Below the pieces are notes generated by a model, which made no database searches, was not told the origin of the DNA, and worked only from the letters and a program-made list of their open reading frames with translations. Source: JAUWKC01 sp035529895 (GTDB lineage: Bacteria; Planctomycetota; Phycisphaerae; Sedimentisphaerales; Anaerobacaceae). From it: a stretch of 48,698 nucleotides of DNA. Shown here in pieces: positions 15,434-22,991 of the stretch; the stretch's first letter is position 1, and every line of letters starts with the position of its first letter. The DNA lies in contig DATKVV010000013.1 in assembly GCA_035529895.1 (NCBI GenBank), positions 1 to 48,698 of the forward strand, given 5' to 3'. The translations under genes and the position numbers were made by a program.

Positions 15434-16324
15434 ATGCAGACCAAGCAGCAAATCCAGCAGTTACTTTCATCAGCGGGTGTTTCTCCGAACAAACGGTTCG
15501 GACAACATTTTCTTATTGACTTGAATCTGATGCGGCTGCTGATAGATGCAGCGGACATACACGGCAGTGATATAGTTTTTGAGGTAGGCTGCGGCACGGG
15601 CTCGCTGACAGAAGATCTGGCGGAAAAGGCCGGCAAAGTAATCATTGCAGAACTCGACGAGAACCTTGCAAGAATCGCAAGCCGACAACTGGCTGAAAAA
15701 GAAAACGTCCAAATCATAAACACGGATGTTCTGGAAAACAAAAATGCCATTCATAATACGGTGGCCGACGCGCTCGGACTGGCCCGCCGGGAATTTTCAG
15801 GCAGACTGATGCTGGTGGCGAATCTGCCTTACGGCGCGGCCTCGCCCGTGATGCTGAATCTTGTCACGGGTCCGGTCATTGCAGACAGTATGTATGTTAC
15901 GGTCCAAAAGGAGGTGGCCGAGAGGATGACCGCCTCACCGGGCGGCAAACACTACGGCACGTTGAGCATATTCCTGGGCGCAACCGGCGAGACAAAAACG
16001 ATAAGGATTTTGAAGCCCTCCGTGTTTTGGCCCCCCCCGGAGGTCGAATCGGCAATGGTAAGCTTTGTCCGCAGCAAGGAAAAAGCAAAGCAAATTCGCA
16101 ACATGGGCGTCTTCGGGGAAGTTGTAAACCTTTTCATGCAGCATCGACGCAAGATGCTGAAGGCCTGTTCAAAGTTTGCTGCCGACGAACTGGCGGGAAT
16201 TCATGATTGGTCCCTGATTTTCGAGGCTTGTGCGATAGACCCTCACAAACGGCCGGAGCAGTTGTTGCCGCAAGATTACATCGCCATTGCAAACCTCTGT
16301 AGCCAACAGTTAAACCAAAGTTGA
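15434..16324 (+). CDS. rsmA: 16S rRNA (A1518/A1519-N6)-dimethyltransferase RsmA (KsgA)
   Basis: 296 aa. It dimethylates two adjacent adenines near the 3' end of 16S rRNA during 30S maturation. Motifs: PNKRFGQHFLID, SAM-binding EVGCGTGSLTEDLAE, AELDENLA, and the catalytic NLPYGAASPVMLNLV (family NLPY). The C-terminal part contains WPPPEVESAMVSF and MQHRRKMLKA, both typical. Start ATG at 15434, five bases after the pdxA stop. It is intact and co-linear with ribE and pdxA. Confidence 0.95.
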   Translation: MQTKQQIQQLLSSAGVSPNKRFGQHFLIDLNLMRLLIDAADIHGSDIVFEVGCGTGSLTEDLAEKAGKVIIAELDENLARIASRQLAEKENVQIINTDVLENKNAIHNTVADALGLARREFSGRLMLVANLPYGAASPVMLNLVTGPVIADSMYVTVQKEVAERMTASPGGKHYGTLSIFLGATGETKTIRILKPSVFWPPPEVESAMVSFVRSKEKAKQIRNMGVFGEVVNLFMQHRRKMLKACSKFAADELAGIHDWSLIFEACAIDPHKRPEQLLPQDYIAIANLCSQQLNQS

Positions 16325-16354
16325 GGATTAGAAACGAAACGCGTACGTAAAGAA

Positions 16355-17335
16355 TTGTTTCTCTTTTTGTCCGGGGCGGTCCTGGCTGGTTTTGTACGCG
16401 GCCCTTCGTGCGAGGGCAACGACGCATCTGCGTGGCCGGCTGAGGTCAATGAAATCAAGTACATCAGCTCTGCAGATTCGAGCTTGCAGCCTGCCCTTTT
16501 TTATGCGCCGAAGACGAAACAAGAAGCTGTGCCTTTGCTGGTTGCTCTGCATACCTGGTCCGGCGACTACAAGCAAAGCACGTCGGTTCCGTATGCCAAA
16601 TGGTGCATCGAGAAGGGTTGGGTGTTTATACATCCGAATTTCAGAGGGCCTAACAAGAACAAGGAAGCAACCGGCTCCGAACCGGTGGTTGCCGATATTG
16701 TCAGCGCGGTCGACTATGCCAAAGCACACGCAAAAGTGGATTCGAGTCGCATCTATCTGGTCGGCGCTTCGGGGGGAGGCTATACCTCACTATTGATGGC
16801 CGGGCGGGCGCCGCATATATGGGCGGCAGTATCGGCCTGGGTGCCCATTGTCGACCTTAACGCCTGGTATTATGAGTGCCGGCAGGCGGGCAGGCGTTAT
16901 GCGGGCGATATCGTCAAATCCTGCGGCGGCGCCCCCGGTACGAGCGGTGCAGTTGACCTCGAGTACGCGAAAAGGTCGCCGATTACCTATCTGGAGAAGG
17001 CGAAGGGTCTGCCGCTCGATATAAATGCCGGGATAAAGGACGGGCATACGGGGAGCGTCCCTGTCAGCCATTCGTTCACAGCGTTCAATCTTGTTGCCTT
17101 GGAAAAAGACCGTATCTGCGAAGAAGATATTAAATATTTCGTGGAAAAAGCTGAGGTTCCGCCAAACCTTAAACAAGATGTGACCGACCCGGCTTACGGA
17201 CAAAAGCTTCCACTGTTCAGGAGATGCTCGGGCAGGGCAAGGTTGACGATTTTCGACGGCGGCCACGAAATAATACATACAGCGGCCCTGGACTGGCTTT
17301 CGAAGCAAAAAAAAACAGCCGTGTGCCGACATTAA
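16355..17335 (+). CDS. Secreted alpha/beta-hydrolase (prolyl-oligopeptidase-like serine esterase)
   Basis: 326 aa if read from TTG at 16355. The nucleophile elbow is VGASGGGY (Ser139), with a likely His at FDGGHEI (His304) and an acidic residue near KDGHTG (Asp229). The fold matches secreted feruloyl-esterase/S9-type hydrolases that act on polysaccharide esters or peptides. The start is odd: no ATG or GTG is available, but the frame stays open to 16325. ACG at 16334, seven bases after an AGGA, would give MKRVRKELFLFLSGAVLAGF, a classic signal peptide; the TTG start would remove all the positive charges. The gene follows rsmA directly. Confidence 0.8.
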   Translation: MFLFLSGAVLAGFVRGPSCEGNDASAWPAEVNEIKYISSADSSLQPALFYAPKTKQEAVPLLVALHTWSGDYKQSTSVPYAKWCIEKGWVFIHPNFRGPNKNKEATGSEPVVADIVSAVDYAKAHAKVDSSRIYLVGASGGGYTSLLMAGRAPHIWAAVSAWVPIVDLNAWYYECRQAGRRYAGDIVKSCGGAPGTSGAVDLEYAKRSPITYLEKAKGLPLDINAGIKDGHTGSVPVSHSFTAFNLVALEKDRICEEDIKYFVEKAEVPPNLKQDVTDPAYGQKLPLFRRCSGRARLTIFDGGHEIIHTAALDWLSKQKKTAVCRH

Positions 17336-17549
17336 GTAGGCGTTGACTTTTGTGTGGGGCCGCAGTATTGAGTACACCGCTGCTCGTGGAGCAGCCGGAC
17401 GGGTCTCGGATTCTCGCTAAATCTGGGGTGTGGCGGAGAATTTTTTCAAATCCTATGCAATAAACAGCGGTCGAGGAACGTCTGAACGCTTTGTAATGGC
17501 GATCTATTCCAAGGCAAAAGGCGATTTCGGGCAGAATTCAGGGGTAAGG

Positions 17550-17591
17550 ATGAGTCCTCTGTGGGAGAAGCTGATTTTGAAAATCGCTTGA
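17550..17591 (+). CDS. Possible 13-codon upstream ORF
   Basis: ATG at 17550 is preceded by GGGGTAAGG and opens a reading frame, MSPLWEKLILKIA, that ends at TGA 17589-17591, four bases before the start of the prepilin-like gene, which has no ribosome site of its own. It may serve translational coupling. The other 200 bases of the gap after the esterase show only a small hairpin, CTGCTC-GTG-GAGCAG at 17380-17394. Confidence 0.3.
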   Translation: MSPLWEKLILKIA

Positions 17592-17595
17592 TTTT

Positions 17596-18168
17596 ATGCG
17601 CACAAATCCGCTGAGCGCAGATTCGGAAAAAAGCCGCGAGCAGAAAGGATTCACGCTGGTGGAGCTGCTCGTTGTTATTAGCATTATCGCAATGCTTATG
17701 GGGATAGTTTTGCCCGCGTTCAACAAGGCCAGAGCATCGGCGTACCGGACGGTCTGTAAGTCGAACCTTCACCAGCTCGGCCTGGCCTTCAGGATGTATC
17801 TGGACGATAACCGAAACATAATGCCGCCTGCGGCCGGGTTCCCTTCCCTCGAGGACCCCAACGACCCTGCCCGCAAGCCGCCCATTACCGAATTTATCCT
17901 GCCTTACGCTCCCGAGGGAAAAGTCTTCAAATGCCCCTCGGACAACGTAAAAAAGTATTTTCTTTCCGAAGGCACCAGCTACCAATACAACCAACGTCTT
18001 GGCGGAAAGCCTATCAGTAAGTCACATCAGGTTGTAAGCCACGGTGAAAGTGAAAGAAATATTGAGATACTGAATGACTATGAGCCTTTCCACGGCAGGC
18101 CGGGCGAACCCGGCGCCACGAATTATCTCTATGCCGACAGCCACGTCGCGGACTTTACGAGGCAGTAA
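17596..18168 (+). CDS. Prepilin-like (type II secretion/pseudopilin) protein
   Basis: 190 aa. The N-terminus has a prepilin peptidase site, QKGFTLVELLVVISIIAMLM, with cleavage expected after the Gly and methylation of Phe; the hydrophobic stretch runs to ~residue 39. KARASAYRTVCKSNLHQLGL and MYLDDN follow, as in the expanded pseudopilin families of Planctomycetes (DUF1559 relatives). The C-terminus TNYLYADSHVADF is a version of their H-x9-DG motif, with Ser in place of Gly. It is probably anchored in the inner membrane or assembled into a pseudopilus. A 13-codon ORF just upstream may provide the ribosome site. Confidence 0.85.
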   Translation: MRTNPLSADSEKSREQKGFTLVELLVVISIIAMLMGIVLPAFNKARASAYRTVCKSNLHQLGLAFRMYLDDNRNIMPPAAGFPSLEDPNDPARKPPITEFILPYAPEGKVFKCPSDNVKKYFLSEGTSYQYNQRLGGKPISKSHQVVSHGESERNIEILNDYEPFHGRPGEPGATNYLYADSHVADFTRQ

Positions 18169-18171
18169 GAA

Positions 18172-18789
18172 ATGAGCATGAGCAGAAAAACGGTTGTTAC
18201 AGTGTCGATCGGAGTCCTCGCCGTTGTTGCCGCTTTGGTAGTGTGGTTCGTAAGCGGCCGCGGGCCTCGAGTTCCGGATTTTAGCGAGAAAAAGCCTGAG
18301 CAGATTCGCCAGTACCTCGCATCGGACCAGTTCAGGAATCTGGACCGAGAGACCCGCCGCACCATCGCCCGTGAGGCTATGGAGCAGATGATGACAAGCA
18401 GAGCTAAAGAATATTGCGAATTACCGGCCGAGCAGCGCGTTGCGTACCTCGACAAGGTCATCGACGAGATGCAGTCCCGCCGCAGGGAGTTTGAGTCCAG
18501 GCGCGGGGAATTCACGGGCCGACGTGAGGGGCCCCGAGACAGAGGCAGGGAAGGCGGCAGACAAGGTGAGCAGGCTCGAGTCCGCCCCACCCGCTCCGCC
18601 GCCCAGAGCGGCCAGCCGCGACCTCGCAGGGGACCTGGCCGGCTTGGCCGACGCCGGAGCTCCGAGGGAAGGCGGCGCAGAAGGGAATTCACTGACCCCA
18701 GAACCCGCGCTATAAGGGCCAAGTTTCGCGAGGCTCTTCAACAACGAATGCGTGAGCGGGGGCTGGATTTCGGACCGCCGCGAAGATAA
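18172..18789 (+). CDS. Single-pass membrane protein with a long Arg-rich tail
   Basis: 205 aa. One membrane helix near the N-terminus (~8-27, VVTVSIGVLAVVAALVVWFV) is followed by a helical region (~38-110, EKKPEQIRQYLASDQFRNL, AREAMEQMMTSRAKEYCEL) and a very basic, Gly/Pro-containing segment (~103-175) with many RR and RG pairs. The tail ends IRAKFREALQQRMRERGL. It starts three bases after the pseudopilin stop, so the two are probably one operon. The basic tail would bind nucleic acid or acidic polymer if exposed; I do not recognise a family. Base composition in the tail is more GC-rich than the neighbours. Confidence 0.7.
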   Translation: MSMSRKTVVTVSIGVLAVVAALVVWFVSGRGPRVPDFSEKKPEQIRQYLASDQFRNLDRETRRTIAREAMEQMMTSRAKEYCELPAEQRVAYLDKVIDEMQSRRREFESRRGEFTGRREGPRDRGREGGRQGEQARVRPTRSAAQSGQPRPRRGPGRLGRRRSSEGRRRRREFTDPRTRAIRAKFREALQQRMRERGLDFGPPRR

Positions 18790-18885
18790 CCGATTCTACC
18801 ACGTCGCCCGCATGAAAAACCAAACCAGCGCAGAGAAGTTGCAGCTTTCGGTGTTCGGCTACAGGGGGGGCGCTATGATTTCTTT

Positions 18886-19605
18886 TTACGCGTCTGTCGC
18901 CGGTCGCATAACGAAATCACAAACCTCGTTCAAGGCATATTTCTCGACGCGTTTCAGCCGTAGTTCGGGATCAAACTTTTCGTCCTTTTTCAACAATCTT
19001 GGCTGCGGCCAGAGAAAAGAGGTCTCGATGAACATCTTGCCTAACTCGGGGAAGAAGGATTCTATTTTGAGTTCGATCTGAACGGGCTCAACGTCCTCCT
19101 TGAGGGGCGGCATGACCAGACGCAGGCCGCCACCCAGGACAGGCCTCTTGCCCAAATAACTGAAATCCTGCGGCTGCTGCCCGAGCCTCTGCTCCCATAA
19201 ATACTTGAACGCATGTTCGTGACAGCTATATAAATGCTGAATCCGCGCATTGCATTGAAGGATTTGGCACTGCTGCTTTAACCAGGTTTGGTGGTATGCG
19301 TCACACACGGCCTCGGCCTCCTTATTAAACAGGTTGAGGCTATGAACAGGCCTTTTTGAGCTTATCGAGATACTTGAGACTCGCGGTCCCAACAAGGCTG
19401 CTTTAACCTGCAAAGCAGACGGTTCTAACCGAACGAGTATAAAGTTGTTGGGGCCGACGTTGGTTTGGGGGAAATCCAGTTGCCTCTCGGCGAGCGATTT
19501 TTGGAAATCCAGCCGCTGCATTGTATCGCAAGACCATTCACTTGCGATTACGTAGCTCACCTCGAAGTAAATGCTCTGCCTGCTTTCACGATTGAAACCT
19601 TCCAT
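18886..19605 (-). CDS. Conserved-looking hypothetical protein
   Basis: 239 aa from the ATG at 19603-19605, chosen because GGTGAGGA lies just upstream; an in-frame TTG 33 bases further up lacks such support. The chain is soluble with no signal peptide or membrane helix. It alternates beta-like segments (SIYFEVSYVIASEW, NNFILVRLEPSALQV) with a Cys/His-rich helical middle (DAYHQTWLKQQCQILQCNAR, IQHLYSCHEHAFKYLWEQR). The second half is rich in Pro, Leu and charged residues (LGGGLRLVMPPLKEDVEPVQ, then IELKIESFFPELGKMFIETS). I cannot assign a family. It lies 161 bases downstream of the fumarase subunit gene on the same strand. Confidence 0.6.
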   Translation of the reverse strand: MEGFNRESRQSIYFEVSYVIASEWSCDTMQRLDFQKSLAERQLDFPQTNVGPNNFILVRLEPSALQVKAALLGPRVSSISISSKRPVHSLNLFNKEAEAVCDAYHQTWLKQQCQILQCNARIQHLYSCHEHAFKYLWEQRLGQQPQDFSYLGKRPVLGGGLRLVMPPLKEDVEPVQIELKIESFFPELGKMFIETSFLWPQPRLLKKDEKFDPELRLKRVEKYALNEVCDFVMRPATDA

Positions 19606-19766
19606 CTTATAATCCTCACCAGAAGAAATTGGTCGCAATTTGACTCGGTATCACATGCTAATTGTGGCGTGCAAATCGGAGATTTACAAGTAAAAATATG
19701 TGCCGCTTGGATTCTGGGTAAATTGCCCGCGTGTTTTTGCAAAGGGGGCCTGTTTTGCCCAACCAT

Positions 19767-20627
19767 TTAGATTATAGCAGTCTTGTGGCGGTGGGAGTGG
19801 CACTCGATATTCACGGCCACCGGCAGGGACGCAATGTGGCAGGGGGCCGTTTCCACCAGCACCGCTAAAGCGGTAGTATCGCCGCCGAGACCCTGGGGGC
19901 CGAGACCGAGGGCGTTGATTCTGGAGAAGACATCCGCTTCGAGTTCGGCGTAGAAGGCGTTTGTGTTTCTTTGGTCCAGGTTTCTTAACAGTGCCTTTTT
20001 GCTGCGTAAGCAGCTCAGTTCAAAGTTGCCGCCGATTCCTATGCCGATGACAAATGGCGGGCAGGCATCGGCACCGGCGGTCTTGGCAACATCCACCACC
20101 CAGTCGATTATTTCGCTTCTGTCTGCGGTGGGTCTGAACATCCTGAACCGGCTCTTGTTTTCGCAGCCCCCGCCCTTGGCCATAACGGACAGTTTCAGCC
20201 TGTCACCCGGCACGATTGTATGATGAATTATGGTGGGCGTGTTTGTGCCTGTGTTTTGGCGCTTGTTGAGAGGTTCGGCAACAACGCTTTTTCGCAGATA
20301 ACCTTTTTCATAACCGGCTGCCACACCGGCGTTGATTGCGTCAAATAACGTTCGCTTGCCGTCTGACTTGACAGCTACTTCGCCGCCCGACTCGACAAAG
20401 ACCACCGCCAGGCCGGTGTCCTGACAGAGCGGTATTTTTTCTTCTTTGGCTATTCGGGCATTTTCAATTAGCTGATTCAGTATCTTCGCGGCGCCGGGAC
20501 AGGACTCTTTTTGGGCCGCTTTTTCAAGGGCAGCCAAAACATCGGGGGCAAGCTCGTAGCAGGCCGCTATACAGAGCGATTCGACAGTATCGGCTATTTT
20601 TTCAAATTCAATATATCGCACAGTCAA
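19767..20627 (-). CDS. Class I fumarate hydratase / tartrate dehydratase, alpha subunit
   Basis: 286 aa, the size of the N-terminal subunit of two-subunit class I fumarases. These use a [4Fe-4S] cluster to interconvert fumarate and malate (or dehydrate tartrate). Motifs: IPLCQDTGLAVVFVE (C68), TNTPTIIHHTIVPGD, MAKGGGCENKS, ADACPPFVIGIGIGGNFE (C189), GLGPQGLGGDTTALAV and HIASLPVAVNIECHSHR (C276). C68, C189 and C276 are the likely cluster ligands. The beta subunit, normally next door, is absent from this window. Class I enzymes are oxygen-sensitive and typical of anaerobes. The gene ends 161 bases before an unrelated hypothetical gene. Confidence 0.9.
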   Translation of the reverse strand: MTVRYIEFEKIADTVESLCIAACYELAPDVLAALEKAAQKESCPGAAKILNQLIENARIAKEEKIPLCQDTGLAVVFVESGGEVAVKSDGKRTLFDAINAGVAAGYEKGYLRKSVVAEPLNKRQNTGTNTPTIIHHTIVPGDRLKLSVMAKGGGCENKSRFRMFRPTADRSEIIDWVVDVAKTAGADACPPFVIGIGIGGNFELSCLRSKKALLRNLDQRNTNAFYAELEADVFSRINALGLGPQGLGGDTTALAVLVETAPCHIASLPVAVNIECHSHRHKTAII

Positions 20628-20646
20628 ATCTTGGAAGCCACAATTC

Positions 20647-22929
20647 TTAACTGTCGGGGATATCGACCTCGAACGTTTTATATGTGATATTGCCCGCGTG
20701 GTCTCTGACCCTGACGGCTATCACGTGCTCACCGCCCTTGAGGTCCTCAATCACGATGGTGAAATTCTCATCCGTGGTATCATAGACCAAATCGTCCGGC
20801 ATGGAGCCTATCCACTGCTCGTTGCTGTCAACGGTGTAATTCAGTCGGTCGATGACGCTGAGCTCATCGACCACTCGCAGTTTCAACACAACGGTCTTCC
20901 CCGCTTTTTCAATGCTGCGTTCCCGGATGTCAGGTCCGCTGTTATCAATTATTACCGGGTCAGTTATCCTGCTGCCGGTCAGTTTAGTTGCGTTCGTGTT
21001 GCTTCTCTCATCGCTGGCGGTGACCCTGACCTCGTATCTGCCGTCCTCGACGGTCTTTCCATCCCATTCGAAATTGTCAGCTTCAAGTTCGTCCTTCAAC
21101 TGAATCCAGTTTGTTCTTCCGAGCTTTCTGAAATCTATCGTGTAAATGAGTTTGTCGTTGTTTTCGTCTTTGGCCTTGTAGCTGATTTTGAACGTTCCTT
21201 CTTTACCGGCGGCCTCTATTCGCTCAATGCCCGCCGATTCAACCGTCGGAGCCAGATTCGGCACGGTGCTGGCAACGGCAATCTCCCTTATAAGCGGACT
21301 TTTTGTTCCGTCCGTACTTTGTAAAACAAGCTTGTACTGACAGAATCTGCCCAGTGGGCAGCGCAACTGGGTGGGCCCTGTGATTTCGACCGGCTCGGTC
21401 CAGTCGGAAAAAGTCGGGTCGTTTACATCTTTTACGTTCCCGCTGCGGGCCGCCGCCATAACCTTACAGCCTTGGGGAACGTCGGCCTCAATCTGCAGCT
21501 TGCCCCAATTGGCCGGCTGACCGGCATCGATGAGGTCGGAGGTGTACGTGCCCTCGGAGGCAAATGTCTTGCTCAGCTTTACTAACTTGGGCGGATTGGC
21601 CGTCCCGAGATACACATCCGGGCCGAATACGGTTACCGCTGTTATCTGCGATGCCTGCTCGTCCTCGTAGACGACCGCCTCCTGCTCCGTCGCCGGGTCG
21701 ACGACAAAAAGCTGGGCGCTGTTGCCTGTGCCGACAAGCAGATTTCCTTCTTGTCCGGCCAAAGCAAAAAGAACAACAGTCTCGCTGAATACTTCGGTGA
21801 CATAACCGTCTTTGGTTATTTTGTATAGGTAACTGGCTTTGCCCGGCTTTGGGGGCTTGCGGCCGGTTACTTTTCCCGGGGCCGTTTTATCATCGGGTCC
21901 TTTCTTTATGTTTGCGATTTTTAGGTTGCGTCCCCTTTCGCTTTCTGCGGCACTTTGCTCCTGCTCCTCCGCTTTGACCTCGGGGCGACCGGCCAGAGGC
22001 AATGGTGCGGCAAATTTCGTCTCCGCCCCCGCAATCTCCGCGGACGTTGCTGCCGCGTATAGTCCGTCCGATTCAGTAAGCAGCAGCGCCGTAATCTCAG
22101 GCTGGTCACTGTCGTATAAGACCGTAGCCGTTTTAGTGCGTGGGTCTATCTTATATACCAATCCTCGGGTGTCACTGCCGGCGTAAACAAAGCCGTCCTG
22201 CCCGACGGCCAGGGAAAGTATGTTTTTGTCGGGGCTGTCATATAATAGCCCTGTGGAGGCGGCAACAAAGGGGTCTATGCGATAAATCTTGCCCTCAGGG
22301 CCGGTACCTAAATAAATATTGCCCTTATCGTCGGCGGCTATGGCGAAGATATACCTGGCGTCGTTTGGCTCAAAAATCGTTTCTACCTTGTCCGTGTCGA
22401 ATCGCAAGAGTCTGCATTTGTCGCCGCTTATACCGGCTAAAAGCCTGCCGGCCATATCGGTTGCCATAGCGAAAATATGCTCATTCGTCAAATACTGCTC
22501 CGCCTCGACGGCACTTGCATCGTTTGACTCATCGTCGGGCATCTTGCTATCCGGTTTCGTATTTTCTCTTATTGATTCAGTAGGATAGATTTTCGTCAGT
22601 TTGCCAAGGCTGTACTTATAAATCCCCCCGTTGGGGCTCGTGCCGATTAGAATCGCCCCCCCACTTACCACAATACTGTTTATCGACCAAACATCCTCAA
22701 ACTGCTCGACCGGCGTTTGCCATGCGCGGCCGAGCTGTAGAGTTCCCTGAGAGCCAATCACGACGTCTTTCGCCTGGCCCTTCGATAAGTCCGCACTATT
22801 GTTGTGGCGTGTAATTTTGCTGGTGACGGCCAATCCCGAATCTGTGAAACTGAAAACCAGACAAATCAAAGCCGCCAGTACCAATCCGAAATTCGGGCGT
22901 GCTCGGTATCCATAAGATTCATCTCTCAT
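20647..22929 (-). CDS. Exported beta-propeller protein with C-terminal Ig-like domains
   Basis: 760 aa from the ATG at 22927-22929, which has GGGAG upstream and starts a signal peptide (NFGLVLAALICLVFSFTDSG, then LAV). The frame stays open a further 267 bases, but that part overlaps the upstream peptidase gene and has no signal. Residues ~80-450 contain repeated propeller blades (FAIAADDKGNIYLGTGPEGK, LSLAVGQDGFVYAGSDTRG, GQEGNLLVGTGNSAQLFVVD). The C-terminal ~300 residues are beta-sandwich modules, including an Ig-like domain ending GGEHVIAVRVRDHAGNITYK. Likely a periplasmic or surface scaffold or sensor. It follows the S55 peptidase gene by 62 bases and is probably co-expressed with it. Confidence 0.75.
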   Translation of the reverse strand: MRDESYGYRARPNFGLVLAALICLVFSFTDSGLAVTSKITRHNNSADLSKGQAKDVVIGSQGTLQLGRAWQTPVEQFEDVWSINSIVVSGGAILIGTSPNGGIYKYSLGKLTKIYPTESIRENTKPDSKMPDDESNDASAVEAEQYLTNEHIFAMATDMAGRLLAGISGDKCRLLRFDTDKVETIFEPNDARYIFAIAADDKGNIYLGTGPEGKIYRIDPFVAASTGLLYDSPDKNILSLAVGQDGFVYAGSDTRGLVYKIDPRTKTATVLYDSDQPEITALLLTESDGLYAAATSAEIAGAETKFAAPLPLAGRPEVKAEEQEQSAAESERGRNLKIANIKKGPDDKTAPGKVTGRKPPKPGKASYLYKITKDGYVTEVFSETVVLFALAGQEGNLLVGTGNSAQLFVVDPATEQEAVVYEDEQASQITAVTVFGPDVYLGTANPPKLVKLSKTFASEGTYTSDLIDAGQPANWGKLQIEADVPQGCKVMAAARSGNVKDVNDPTFSDWTEPVEITGPTQLRCPLGRFCQYKLVLQSTDGTKSPLIREIAVASTVPNLAPTVESAGIERIEAAGKEGTFKISYKAKDENNDKLIYTIDFRKLGRTNWIQLKDELEADNFEWDGKTVEDGRYEVRVTASDERSNTNATKLTGSRITDPVIIDNSGPDIRERSIEKAGKTVVLKLRVVDELSVIDRLNYTVDSNEQWIGSMPDDLVYDTTDENFTIVIEDLKGGEHVIAVRVRDHAGNITYKTFEVDIPDS

Positions 22930-22991
22930 AACAACTCCCTGGGCATATATCACGGCAGGCCTTGAAAAACAGCCGGTCGAACAAACTGCTC

